Positions 32,783-41,343 of a stretch of 64,000 nt of DNA are shown here, piece after piece. Every line of letters starts with the position of its first letter. Position 1 is the first letter of the stretch. Origin of the DNA: Bacteroidaceae bacterium (GTDB lineage: Bacteria > Bacteroidota > Bacteroidia > Bacteroidales > Bacteroidaceae); contig JAEESE010000005.1 of the NCBI GenBank assembly GCA_016286165.1, forward strand, positions 62,001-126,000, given 5' to 3'. The position numbers and the translations under genes are program-made. The notes beneath the pieces were generated by a model, which worked only from the letters and a program-made list of their open reading frames with translations, made no database searches and was not told where the DNA came from.

Positions 32783-34573
32783 ATGAGAATGAAACTGAAG
32801 AAAACAACATTCTCGTCATTAGCCCTCATAACAGCCGTGATCGCAGGCTTCACTACCTTCGGGTGTGAGTCATCGACCACGGTCGAGGACTATTATGGCG
32901 TACAGTCGTCGGCACCCTTCGACCCGTCGAAGCCTGTGACGATTACTGAGTTCACTCCCACATCGGGGAGTGTGGGCCAGCAGATTTGCATCAAAGGCTC
33001 AAACTTCGGCAATGACACCTCGCAAGTGAGCGTGACCATCGGCGGCAAGAAAGCCGCAGTGGTGAGCGTGCGTAGCGAGGCTCTCTATGCCTATGTTCCC
33101 AGCGCTGCCTACGACCAGATCGAGGGCACGACATTGAAAGGTTCCGTTGCCGTCACAGTAGGCGGTAAGACGGGCAAAGCCACTAACGCATTCACCTACG
33201 AGCGCAAGATGGTCGTAGGTCGTCTGTGCGGTAAGTTCTACGAGCGCGAGGCCGACTGCGTCTGGGCCGACGGTTCTTATGCCGATGACATCGAAGGTGT
33301 GAGCGGTTTCAAGAACGACGGTGTGATGCAGTTCTCGCCCTACAACCACGACCACCTCTTCATCGTCTACGACCAGGAGCCTCACTTCGGCACCGTGGCT
33401 CACGGCATCCAGCTGCTCGACCTGAAGAACAAGACTGTGCAGACCATCCTGCCGCTGTCAATGTTCTCGAACGAGCGTCTGCGTACCATCGACTTCGCCG
33501 TAGACCCCTTCGCCTACAATGCCGACGGCTCGTTTGAGAAGAGATGGGATGAAGAACTCAAGGACAGCGTAATCGTTGGCCGTGCACCCGAAGGGTGGAT
33601 CGACACTGCCACACCCGAGCAGAAACGCTGGCGCGAGCACCTCATCATCTCAGCCGATAACGACGATACCAACTACCGTGCACACTCTGTATACATCGTT
33701 GACCGCGATGCCGACGGTAACTTCAGCCGTAATTCACAGGTACGCCAGCTGGCCAACTATCGCCAGTGCAACGGCGCCAGCCTGCACCCCATCAACGGCG
33801 AACTCTACTTCACCAGCTACCAGAAGGGTGAAGTGATTCGTCTGGACATGGAGAAATACTGGGATACACTTATCCCCGACGAGAATGGTAACCGTCTGGT
33901 ATGGGATCCCTACGTGAACAACAACCGCTACGATGCCGCTTCGGGCAGCAGCTCCGGCACAGGTGCCTTTGAAATTCTGTTCACCGTACAGGACACCTAC
34001 TGGGAGTTCCAAATCGACATCCATCCGTCAGGTAAGTTCGCTTACATCGTCGTCATCAACCGCAACTACATCCTGCGTACCGACTACGATGAGAAGACTA
34101 AGAAATTCTCGGCTCCTTACGTCATCGCTGGTGATATGAGCGCTGAGGGCTTTGCCGACGGCGTAGGTAAGAGCGCACGTCTGCGCAGACCTTACCAAGG
34201 CACCTTCGTGAAGAACGAAGAGTATGAAGCAGCCGGCAACGACGATATCTACGACTTCTATTTCTGCGACAGCCGCAACGACGCTATCCGTCTGCTCACC
34301 CCCGAGGGCATTGTAAAGACCTACGCAGGTGGCAGCGCCGCTACTCATGCTGATGGTGAAACCTTCGGTAACGAGAACGGTGAGTTGCGCGATTTCGCCC
34401 GATTCCATCGTCCCACGGGCCTCGTTAATGATGTCCACCGCGACGCTATCACCGGACAGAACACGCTCATCTTCTACATACTGGATACGAGCAATTTCTG
34501 TATACGCACTATTACTATGGAAGAGAATCTTGAAGCCACCGAGCCGAAAGATGAAACCAACGTAGAACCGTAA
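32783..34573 (+). CDS. IPT/TIG-domain surface lipoprotein with NHL-like propeller
   Basis: 596 residues. Lipoprotein signal with Cys in TTFGCESS (about residue 28). An IPT/TIG Ig-like domain (about 50-135) reads ITEFTPTSGSVGQQICIKG, NFGN. The remainder resembles a beta-propeller with NHL-type repeats (GVGKSARLRRPYQG and FARFHRPTGL). Such proteins occur in SusC/D loci as surface glycan-binding partners. It lies 12 bp before susC and after the glutaminase-like gene, so it is part of the same unit. The ligand, probably mannan, is inferred from the neighbours. Confidence 0.8.
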   Translation: MRMKLKKTTFSSLALITAVIAGFTTFGCESSTTVEDYYGVQSSAPFDPSKPVTITEFTPTSGSVGQQICIKGSNFGNDTSQVSVTIGGKKAAVVSVRSEALYAYVPSAAYDQIEGTTLKGSVAVTVGGKTGKATNAFTYERKMVVGRLCGKFYEREADCVWADGSYADDIEGVSGFKNDGVMQFSPYNHDHLFIVYDQEPHFGTVAHGIQLLDLKNKTVQTILPLSMFSNERLRTIDFAVDPFAYNADGSFEKRWDEELKDSVIVGRAPEGWIDTATPEQKRWREHLIISADNDDTNYRAHSVYIVDRDADGNFSRNSQVRQLANYRQCNGASLHPINGELYFTSYQKGEVIRLDMEKYWDTLIPDENGNRLVWDPYVNNNRYDAASGSSSGTGAFEILFTVQDTYWEFQIDIHPSGKFAYIVVINRNYILRTDYDEKTKKFSAPYVIAGDMSAEGFADGVGKSARLRRPYQGTFVKNEEYEAAGNDDIYDFYFCDSRNDAIRLLTPEGIVKTYAGGSAATHADGETFGNENGELRDFARFHRPTGLVNDVHRDAITGQNTLIFYILDTSNFCIRTITMEENLEATEPKDETNVEP

Positions 34574-34585
34574 CGACTGACTACT

Positions 34586-37500
34586 ATGAAAAAATATATT
34601 GCAACACTTATGCTGCTACTTGCCACCGCATTCAATGCCATGGCGCAGCAGGAAGTAACAATCACGGGTGTCGTCAGCGACGATACAGGGCCTCTCCCCG
34701 GCGTCAACGTCACAGTGAAAGATGCCAAGGGACTGGGTACTATCACCAATATCAATGGTGAGTACACCATCAAGATGGAACAATACAAGACGCTGGTATT
34801 CTCGTACATGGGATTCCAGAGCCAGGAAGTGTTCATCAAAGACCAGAAGACCGTCAACGTAACCTTGTCCGAAGCCAAGGTAAGCGCCATGGACGAAGTT
34901 GTGGTCACTGGTATGCAAGCCCAGAAGAAACTGACGCTGACGGGTGCCGTGACAAACGTTAAGATGGAAGAGCTGAAGCACTTCAACACTTCAAACATCA
35001 CCAACACCCTCGCCGGTAACGTGGCCGGTGTGCTCGCCTTCCAAAAGTCTGGACAGCCCGGTAAGAACACCTCTGAGTTCTGGATTCGCGGTATCTCCAC
35101 CTTCGGTGCGAGCAACTCAGCTTATATCCTGGTCGACGGCTTCGAGCGTGAGAACATCGACGACATCAATATCGAAGATATCGAATCGTTCTCTGTGCTG
35201 AAAGATGCCTCCGCAACCGCTATCTACGGTTCGAAAGGCGCTAACGGCGTTGTGCTCATCACCACCAAGCACGGTAAGGCTGGTAAGGTCGACATCAATG
35301 CCAAGTTCGAGACATCGTACAACACACGTACCATAACGCCTGAGTTCGTAAGCGGTTTTGACTACGCCAAGTACCTGAACGAAGCACGCGTAACACGTAA
35401 CCTCGGCGTGCTCTATCAGCCCGTCGAGCTCGACATCATCCGCTACGGCCTTGACCCTGACCTCTACCCGAACGTCGACTGGCAGGACCTCCTCTTGAAA
35501 GATGGTGCTATGAGCTATCGCGCCAACCTCAATATCAGTGGTGGTGGCGAAACAGCCCGTTACTACGTATCCATGGCCTACACACAGGATCAGGGTATGT
35601 ACAAGACTGATAAGACCTTGCGTGAGCGCTACGACACCAACGCCAATTACGACCGTTGGAACTATCGTATGAACGTTGATGTAGACGTAACAAAGACCAC
35701 CGTGCTGAAGTTCGGTATCAGCGGCAACCTGAACAAACGTAACTCCCCGGGTATCGGCGACGATAGAGTTTGGGGCCAGATGTTCGGTTACAACCCTCTG
35801 TACACACCTGTGCTTTACAGCAATGGCCTGTTCCCCGCTAAGGGCGTGTTCAACACTACAACCGAGAACGGCGTGGAAACTTACAAACTCGATGAGAACT
35901 ACATCAACCCGTGGGTAAGCTCCACACAGACTGGTTACAACACCGAGTGGCAGAACAATATCCAGACAAACATCACTTTGGAGCAGGACCTGAAGTTCAT
36001 CACCAAGGGTCTGAAGTTCACCGGCCGCTTCGGTTACGACACATATAATAATAATAGTATCCAGCACCACCGCCTGCCCGCCCTCTACGCAGCTCGCTCT
36101 CGTAATACTGAGACCGGACAGCTTGACTTCCAGCAAGTGCAGTCGGTTCAGGACATGACACAGTCAAGCGCCAACAGCGGTTCTCGCCGCGAGTTCCTCG
36201 ACCTGTTGCTCCACTGGGACCGTCAGTTCTGGGATTACCACAACTTTGCCGCTAACGTGAAATTCACCGAAGATCAGAACATCTCAACGCAGAATCTGGG
36301 CACGGATATCAAGAACTCCGTATCACGTAAGAACAAGGGCTTAGCTGCTCAATTCACATATAACTTCGCATCGCGCTACTTCGTCGACTTCAACTTCGGT
36401 TACAACGGCTCTGAGAACTTTGCCGACGGCCACCGCTGGGGCTTCTTCCCCGCTTGGTCAGTAGCTTGGAACGTAGGCGAAGAGCCTTGGGTGAAGAACA
36501 ACGTCAAATGGCTTGACATGTTCAAGCTCCGTTTCTCCAACGGTCGCGTAGGTTCTGATGCCACCGGCAGCAACCGTTTCCCCTATCTCTACACACTGGA
36601 GAACTCCGGCAGCGGATACATTTGGGGACAGAACGGCACCAACAGCTATGGTAGTATCCGCTACCGTCAGGTGGCTTCGGAATACGTCACATGGGAAGTC
36701 GCTACGAAGAATGACTTCGGTATCGACCTCGTATTGTTCGACAACCGCTTCTCACTGACCATGGACTACTTCGATGAAAAACGTACTGGTATCTTCCAGG
36801 AACGCCGCTTCCTGCCGACGACCGTCGGTCTTGAGCATTGGGATGACGGCGGTTGGAACTATCCGAAGGCCAACGTGGGTGCTGTAAGCTCACGCGGTTT
36901 CGACGGTAACTTCAGCTACAATGATAAGTTCGGAAATGTAGGCCTCACCGTTCGTGGTAACATCACCTACAGCAAGAACAAGATCGATGAGTACGATGAA
37001 GAAAACAACGTATATCCCTACCAGAACCAGTACGGCTACCGCGTAAGTCAGGTTCGCGGCCTTATCGCCGAAGGCCTGTTCAAAGACTACGACGATATCC
37101 GCAACAGCCCGACGCAGGAGTTCGGTACCGTACAGCCTGGTGATATCAAGTACAAGGATGTAAATGGTGACGGTGTTGTCAACAACGGCGACGTCTGCGC
37201 TATCGGTGCCACCGACCGTCCCAGCCTCATCTATGGTTTAGGTTTCACCGTGACTTGGAAAGGCTTCGACTTCAACGTACACCTCCAGGGCGCCGGCAAG
37301 AGCACCTTCATGACCTACGGTAAGTGCGTCTATGCCTTCAGCGAGAGTCAGTGGGGTAACATCTTCAAGGGCGTGCTCAATAACCGTTGGGTTGACAGCG
37401 AAACAGCTCTCAAGCTTGGCATCCCCGCCAACGAAGATCCTAACGCCGATTACCCACGTCTCAGCTACGGCGGCAACAGCAACAACGACCGAAACAGCAC

Positions 37501-37738
37501 CTTCTGGCTGCGCGATGGTCGCTATCTGCGCCTGAAGAACGTTGATATCGGTTACACTCTGCCTAAACGCATTGTTAACCAGATTCACTTCTCTAATATC
37601 CGCGTATATCTGGCTGCCACCAACCTGTTCTTCCTCCACAAGAAGTTCAGCACATGGGATCCCGAATCACTGCAGCCCCGCGGCGAGGACTATCCTATCA
37701 CCAAGGCCGTCACAGCCGGTTTGCAAGTTAATATCTAA
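34586..37738 (+). CDS. SusC-like TonB-dependent outer-membrane transporter
   Basis: 1050 residues. Signal peptide (about 1-20, ending NAMAQ). A carboxypeptidase-regulatory-like domain (about 23-100; ITGVVSDDTGPLPGVNV) leads to the TonB-box-like region MDEVVVTGMQ, a plug domain (about 110-235; ATAIYGSKGANGVVLITT) and a 22-strand barrel. It imports oligosaccharides bound by the SusD-like partner, driven by TonB. The next gene, the SusD-like one, follows after 17 bp. Genes for GH92 and GH76 downstream predict alpha-manno-oligosaccharides as cargo. Length and domain order are typical. Confidence 0.95.
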   Translation: MKKYIATLMLLLATAFNAMAQQEVTITGVVSDDTGPLPGVNVTVKDAKGLGTITNINGEYTIKMEQYKTLVFSYMGFQSQEVFIKDQKTVNVTLSEAKVSAMDEVVVTGMQAQKKLTLTGAVTNVKMEELKHFNTSNITNTLAGNVAGVLAFQKSGQPGKNTSEFWIRGISTFGASNSAYILVDGFERENIDDINIEDIESFSVLKDASATAIYGSKGANGVVLITTKHGKAGKVDINAKFETSYNTRTITPEFVSGFDYAKYLNEARVTRNLGVLYQPVELDIIRYGLDPDLYPNVDWQDLLLKDGAMSYRANLNISGGGETARYYVSMAYTQDQGMYKTDKTLRERYDTNANYDRWNYRMNVDVDVTKTTVLKFGISGNLNKRNSPGIGDDRVWGQMFGYNPLYTPVLYSNGLFPAKGVFNTTTENGVETYKLDENYINPWVSSTQTGYNTEWQNNIQTNITLEQDLKFITKGLKFTGRFGYDTYNNNSIQHHRLPALYAARSRNTETGQLDFQQVQSVQDMTQSSANSGSRREFLDLLLHWDRQFWDYHNFAANVKFTEDQNISTQNLGTDIKNSVSRKNKGLAAQFTYNFASRYFVDFNFGYNGSENFADGHRWGFFPAWSVAWNVGEEPWVKNNVKWLDMFKLRFSNGRVGSDATGSNRFPYLYTLENSGSGYIWGQNGTNSYGSIRYRQVASEYVTWEVATKNDFGIDLVLFDNRFSLTMDYFDEKRTGIFQERRFLPTTVGLEHWDDGGWNYPKANVGAVSSRGFDGNFSYNDKFGNVGLTVRGNITYSKNKIDEYDEENNVYPYQNQYGYRVSQVRGLIAEGLFKDYDDIRNSPTQEFGTVQPGDIKYKDVNGDGVVNNGDVCAIGATDRPSLIYGLGFTVTWKGFDFNVHLQGAGKSTFMTYGKCVYAFSESQWGNIFKGVLNNRWVDSETALKLGIPANEDPNADYPRLSYGGNSNNDRNSTFWLRDGRYLRLKNVDIGYTLPKRIVNQIHFSNIRVYLAATNLFFLHKKFSTWDPESLQPRGEDYPITKAVTAGLQVNI

Positions 37739-37755
37739 TATTAAGGTGTAAGATT

Positions 37756-39933
37756 ATGAAAAAGAATATTGCTATATATGCGTTGTCGATAATCTGCTCG
37801 GCTGGATTCTTGGTAGCTTGTGCCGATCTCGACTCCGACAAATATTTCGGCGACCGCAAGACGCTCGAGAGTGTCTTCACCGACCGCGAACAGGTCGACC
37901 AGTGGCTTGCTCACGCCTTCTCGTTCCTCACGGGCAGCAACTTCGAAGTCTGCTCCAAGGGCGGCACCGGCGGCGAGAACTCCGCATGGAATCCCTTCTG
38001 CTTCGCCGATGACATCTACTACGGCGACCGCGACTACGCCTATGGCGACGCCAAGGACCGCGGTTTCACATCCTACAACACGTTCCGCGAAGGCGGATAC
38101 ACCGAGGCTGTAGGCCAAGACGCCTGGGTACGTAGCTACCAAGGCATCTACCAGGCCAGCATCTTCATCAAGAACATCGACATGAACACAGACCTCAGCA
38201 CCGAGGACCGCCTCGACAAGAAAGGTCAGGCCCGTTTCGTGCGCGCATACTATTATTGGTTGCTCCTGCGCAAGTTCGGTCCTATACCCATCATGCCCGA
38301 TGAAGGTGCCGACTACACCCTCGAATACGATGAGCTGGCTACTCCGCGTTCAACCTACGAAGAGTGTGCCAACTACATCGCAGAAGAGATGGTGAAAGCT
38401 GCCAACGAGATTTCACCTCGCTGGACCAACAAACGCGATGAAGCTAACATAGCACGTCCCACGCGTGGTGCCTGCCTGGCTACCCGTGCCATCGCTCTGA
38501 CATACGCCGCCAGTCCTCTGGCTAATGGTCAGTTGAAGAACGGACATCACCCCGCAAACATCACCGACGACATTGCCAAGAACCTTCACAACTTCGACGG
38601 CACACCTCTGCTTTCACTCGACTACGACGAGGCTAAATGGGCAAAAGCTGCTGCTGCATGTAAGGATGTAATGGATCTTGGTGGTTACGAACTATACCAT
38701 GCCGGTATCAACACCGTAGAGGCCGACGGCGCTCCCCTGACCGTGGAACCTGACTACGACCCCGTATTCTCGGAGGCCAACTGGCCTAACGGCTGGAAGG
38801 ACATAGACCCCTATCTCTCCTATCGTAACCTGTTCAACGGCACAGCAAGTGCTGTGGATAACCCAGAGCTCATCTTCACTCGCGGTTCAAACATGAATAT
38901 GGGCGACAACGACAATGGCCTCGGTGCTATGGTAGCTCACTCCATGCCCGTTTCCCTTAACGGTTGGAACACCCATGGTCTGACCCAGAAGATGTGTGAC
39001 ACATATTATATGCGCGACGGTAGCGACGTTCCCGGTATGTACCGTGAATGGCGTCAGGACGGTGTCGACGGCAATGATATGGGTAACAACGAGGAGCGTG
39101 CTACCGGATGGACAACCCGTTCCGATATCACGAGCGGCACCTATCCCGAAATATCACAGAACCTACGTATGTTCCCCGGTATGAATGTCTCTCTGCAATA
39201 TGTCCGTCGCGAGCCGCGCTTCTATGCCAGCGTAGCCTTCAGCGGCAGCTACTGGGAGCAGCTTCGCAACCCGACCTCATCACAGCGCAATGCTCAGGTG
39301 TTCTATTATCGTTCGGGTGGTAATGGATATATCAACGCTTTCTCATACCTCCGTACAGGTATCGGTATCAAGAAGTTCTATCATCCTGATGACTATCGCG
39401 ATGCTCAGCACGATTATTCACACCTCCGCGAGAAGTTTGAGCCTGCAATTCGCTATGCCGACATTCTGCTTATGTATGCAGAATGCCTCAACGAACTCAC
39501 CAAGAGCTACACCGTCAAGAGTTGGAAAGGCGAGGATATGACTATCAGCCGCGATATCGACGAGATGAAGAAAGGCATTCAGCCCATTCGCATCCGCGCC
39601 GGACTGCACGACTACACATCCGACGTCTATGCCTCTGCCGACCTCCTGCGCGCCAAGATCAAACGTGAGCGGATGATTGAGTTCATGGGCGAAGGCAAAC
39701 GCTACTTCGATCTGCGACGCTGGATGGATGCTCCTGTCGAGGAGAACAAGCGCGTCTATGGCCTCAACGTCTTCCAGACCCAAGCCAAGCGTGACGAGTT
39801 CATGCAGGTTATCCCCGTCTACAATCTCTCTGCCAACTTCAATGATAAGATGTACTTCTGGCCCATCTCGCACACCGACCTCAAGCGCAACAAGAACCTT
39901 GTACAGAACCCAGGATGGCAGTACAATGACTAA
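37756..39933 (+). CDS. SusD/RagB-like glycan-binding lipoprotein
   Basis: 725 residues, toward the long end of the family. Lipoprotein signal with Cys in GFLVACADLD (about residue 22). Tetratricopeptide-like helices follow (QARFVRAYYYWLLLRKFGPIP). The C-terminal part holds IRYADILLMYAECLNEL and FMGEGKRYFDLRRW, both hallmarks of SusD/RagB. It forms a lid on the SusC barrel and captures the glycan at the surface. It lies between susC and the DUF1735-like lipoprotein gene. Confidence 0.95.
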   Translation: MKKNIAIYALSIICSAGFLVACADLDSDKYFGDRKTLESVFTDREQVDQWLAHAFSFLTGSNFEVCSKGGTGGENSAWNPFCFADDIYYGDRDYAYGDAKDRGFTSYNTFREGGYTEAVGQDAWVRSYQGIYQASIFIKNIDMNTDLSTEDRLDKKGQARFVRAYYYWLLLRKFGPIPIMPDEGADYTLEYDELATPRSTYEECANYIAEEMVKAANEISPRWTNKRDEANIARPTRGACLATRAIALTYAASPLANGQLKNGHHPANITDDIAKNLHNFDGTPLLSLDYDEAKWAKAAAACKDVMDLGGYELYHAGINTVEADGAPLTVEPDYDPVFSEANWPNGWKDIDPYLSYRNLFNGTASAVDNPELIFTRGSNMNMGDNDNGLGAMVAHSMPVSLNGWNTHGLTQKMCDTYYMRDGSDVPGMYREWRQDGVDGNDMGNNEERATGWTTRSDITSGTYPEISQNLRMFPGMNVSLQYVRREPRFYASVAFSGSYWEQLRNPTSSQRNAQVFYYRSGGNGYINAFSYLRTGIGIKKFYHPDDYRDAQHDYSHLREKFEPAIRYADILLMYAECLNELTKSYTVKSWKGEDMTISRDIDEMKKGIQPIRIRAGLHDYTSDVYASADLLRAKIKRERMIEFMGEGKRYFDLRRWMDAPVEENKRVYGLNVFQTQAKRDEFMQVIPVYNLSANFNDKMYFWPISHTDLKRNKNLVQNPGWQYND

Positions 39934-39940
39934 AAAGCGA

Positions 39941-40089
39941 TCCACCCCTCACCCTCACTGTGAGGGATGGGGTGGTCACTGACAAGAACGGTTTTCATTT
40001 AGATAATATAAAAAATATGAATACAAATTCAAACAATATACTAAGGTATATACTCTCCCCCTTGAGGTGGAGCGGAGAGGGGGCCTTTG
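39941..40089. repeat. Repeat limb pair bracketing the start of the DUF1735-like gene
   Basis: The left limb (39941-39980; CCCTCACTGTGAGGGATGG with flanking C- and G-runs) begins a few bases after the SusD stop. The right limb (40052-40089; CTCCCCCTTGAGGTGGAG, then CGGAGAGGGGGC) lies inside the signal region of the next gene. The ATG at 40017 lies between them. Confidence 0.65.
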
Positions 40090-41111
40090 GTATGCTGTTC
40101 TTACTGATTGTCCCCTTCCTCGCTGCTTGCAACGACGAGTGGAAGGAGGAACAGTATGAGCACTACATAAGCTTCAAGGCACCCTTGAACGACAATGGTG
40201 TCACCGCCGTATACGTTCCCTTCACACGTCACGACGACAATGGTCAGCCGCTGTACGGCCGTACGGGCCTCTCGCACTACGAGCTGCCGGTCATCGTAAG
40301 TGGTACTACCAACAACGACCGTGACCTCGTTATCAAGTTCGGACACAGCGATACTCTCAGCATCCTCAATTTCGAGCGCTTCGGCTCGCCGTCATACCGC
40401 TCTGACATCGTAGACCTATACTACAAGGACATGAGCGACTATGCCTCGTACCCCGCCACGCTTAATATCCCGGCTGGGCAGAACATAGGCCTGCTCAAGG
40501 TGCAGTTTGACTTCAACGGCATTGACCTGAAGGACAAATGGGTGCTTCCCATAGAAATCCTGAAGGACGAGAGCTATCAGCCCCATCCTCGTAAGAACTA
40601 CGCTAAAGCTATGCTGCGCGTATATCCTTACAACGACTATTCAGGCAACTACTCGGCTACAACACTCACCATAACCAATGCCGACGACCCCACCAACGCT
40701 ACAGGTATGGAAACGGCACGCGGTTATGTTGTTGACGAAAACACTATCTTCTTCTATGCCGGCAACATCGACGAGACACGCGTTGACCGCCAGAACTACA
40801 AGGTTTATTTCCGCTTCGTCCCAGATGAGAGTAATCCCAACATCGGAAGCGTGGAATTGTCGTCGGACAACGCCGAGAAGAATGGTTTCGTCAACACTGG
40901 AAAAGCCTCGTATCGTATCTACGAACAGGCAGACGAAGTGCAGCCGTGGCTCCTGCACCGCTATGTCATCATAAGCGGTATTGAGTACAACTACACCGAC
41001 TACACTTCCGTTGACAACTATCCTATGGACTATGTTGTCAAGGGTATCCTCACACTCGAGCGCCAGCTGAACACCCAGATCCCGAACGAGGATCAGGCTA
41101 TTCAGTGGTAA
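40017..41111 (+). CDS. DUF1735-type (SusE-position) lipoprotein
   Basis: 364 residues from the ATG at 40017. The true lipoprotein signal is MLFLLIVPFLAAC (about residues 26-38), with lipobox LAAC. Ahead of it stand about 25 residues, including LSPLRWSGEGAFG, that derive from a repeat limb; an internal ATG at about residue 26 could give a normal signal. The mature part is Ig-like and beta-rich: ITGVxYVPF-type segments, GHSDTLSIL, VLPIEI and a C-terminal half with VYFRFVPDESNPNIG, as in DUF1735/SusE-like surface proteins. It probably binds the glycan next to SusD. Family level is fair; ligand unknown. Confidence 0.7.
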   Translation: MNTNSNNILRYILSPLRWSGEGAFGMLFLLIVPFLAACNDEWKEEQYEHYISFKAPLNDNGVTAVYVPFTRHDDNGQPLYGRTGLSHYELPVIVSGTTNNDRDLVIKFGHSDTLSILNFERFGSPSYRSDIVDLYYKDMSDYASYPATLNIPAGQNIGLLKVQFDFNGIDLKDKWVLPIEILKDESYQPHPRKNYAKAMLRVYPYNDYSGNYSATTLTITNADDPTNATGMETARGYVVDENTIFFYAGNIDETRVDRQNYKVYFRFVPDESNPNIGSVELSSDNAEKNGFVNTGKASYRIYEQADEVQPWLLHRYVIISGIEYNYTDYTSVDNYPMDYVVKGILTLERQLNTQIPNEDQAIQW

Positions 41112-41117
41112 AAAAGA

Positions 41118-41343
41118 GGACCCTTCCCCCGCCCTCCCTAGGGAGGGAGCAATTACCAAACAAGAACAGCAAACAATTTATGCAATGAGAACAAAATCCA
41201 AGCTTATATTGACAATAGCCCTCACAATAGCGCAGGTAACTGCTCCCTCCCTAACAGGGAGGGCGGGGGATGGGTCTTCCCCATCTTCTCTCTCAGCAAA
41301 GGTAACCGCTCCCTCCCTGACAGGGAGGGCGGGGGGAGAGTCT
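41118..41343. repeat. Three palindromic limbs around and inside the GH92 start
   Basis: The left limb at 41118-41157 (CGCCCTCCCTAGGGAGGGAG, then CAATTACC) lies right after the stop of the previous gene. Two right limbs at 41235-41280 and 41301-41343 (GGTAACTGCTCCCTCCCT core; GGGCGGGGG tails) lie inside the GH92 reading frame. The ATG at 41185 lies between left and right limbs. The two right limbs are a near-perfect direct repeat about 66 bp apart. Confidence 0.9.
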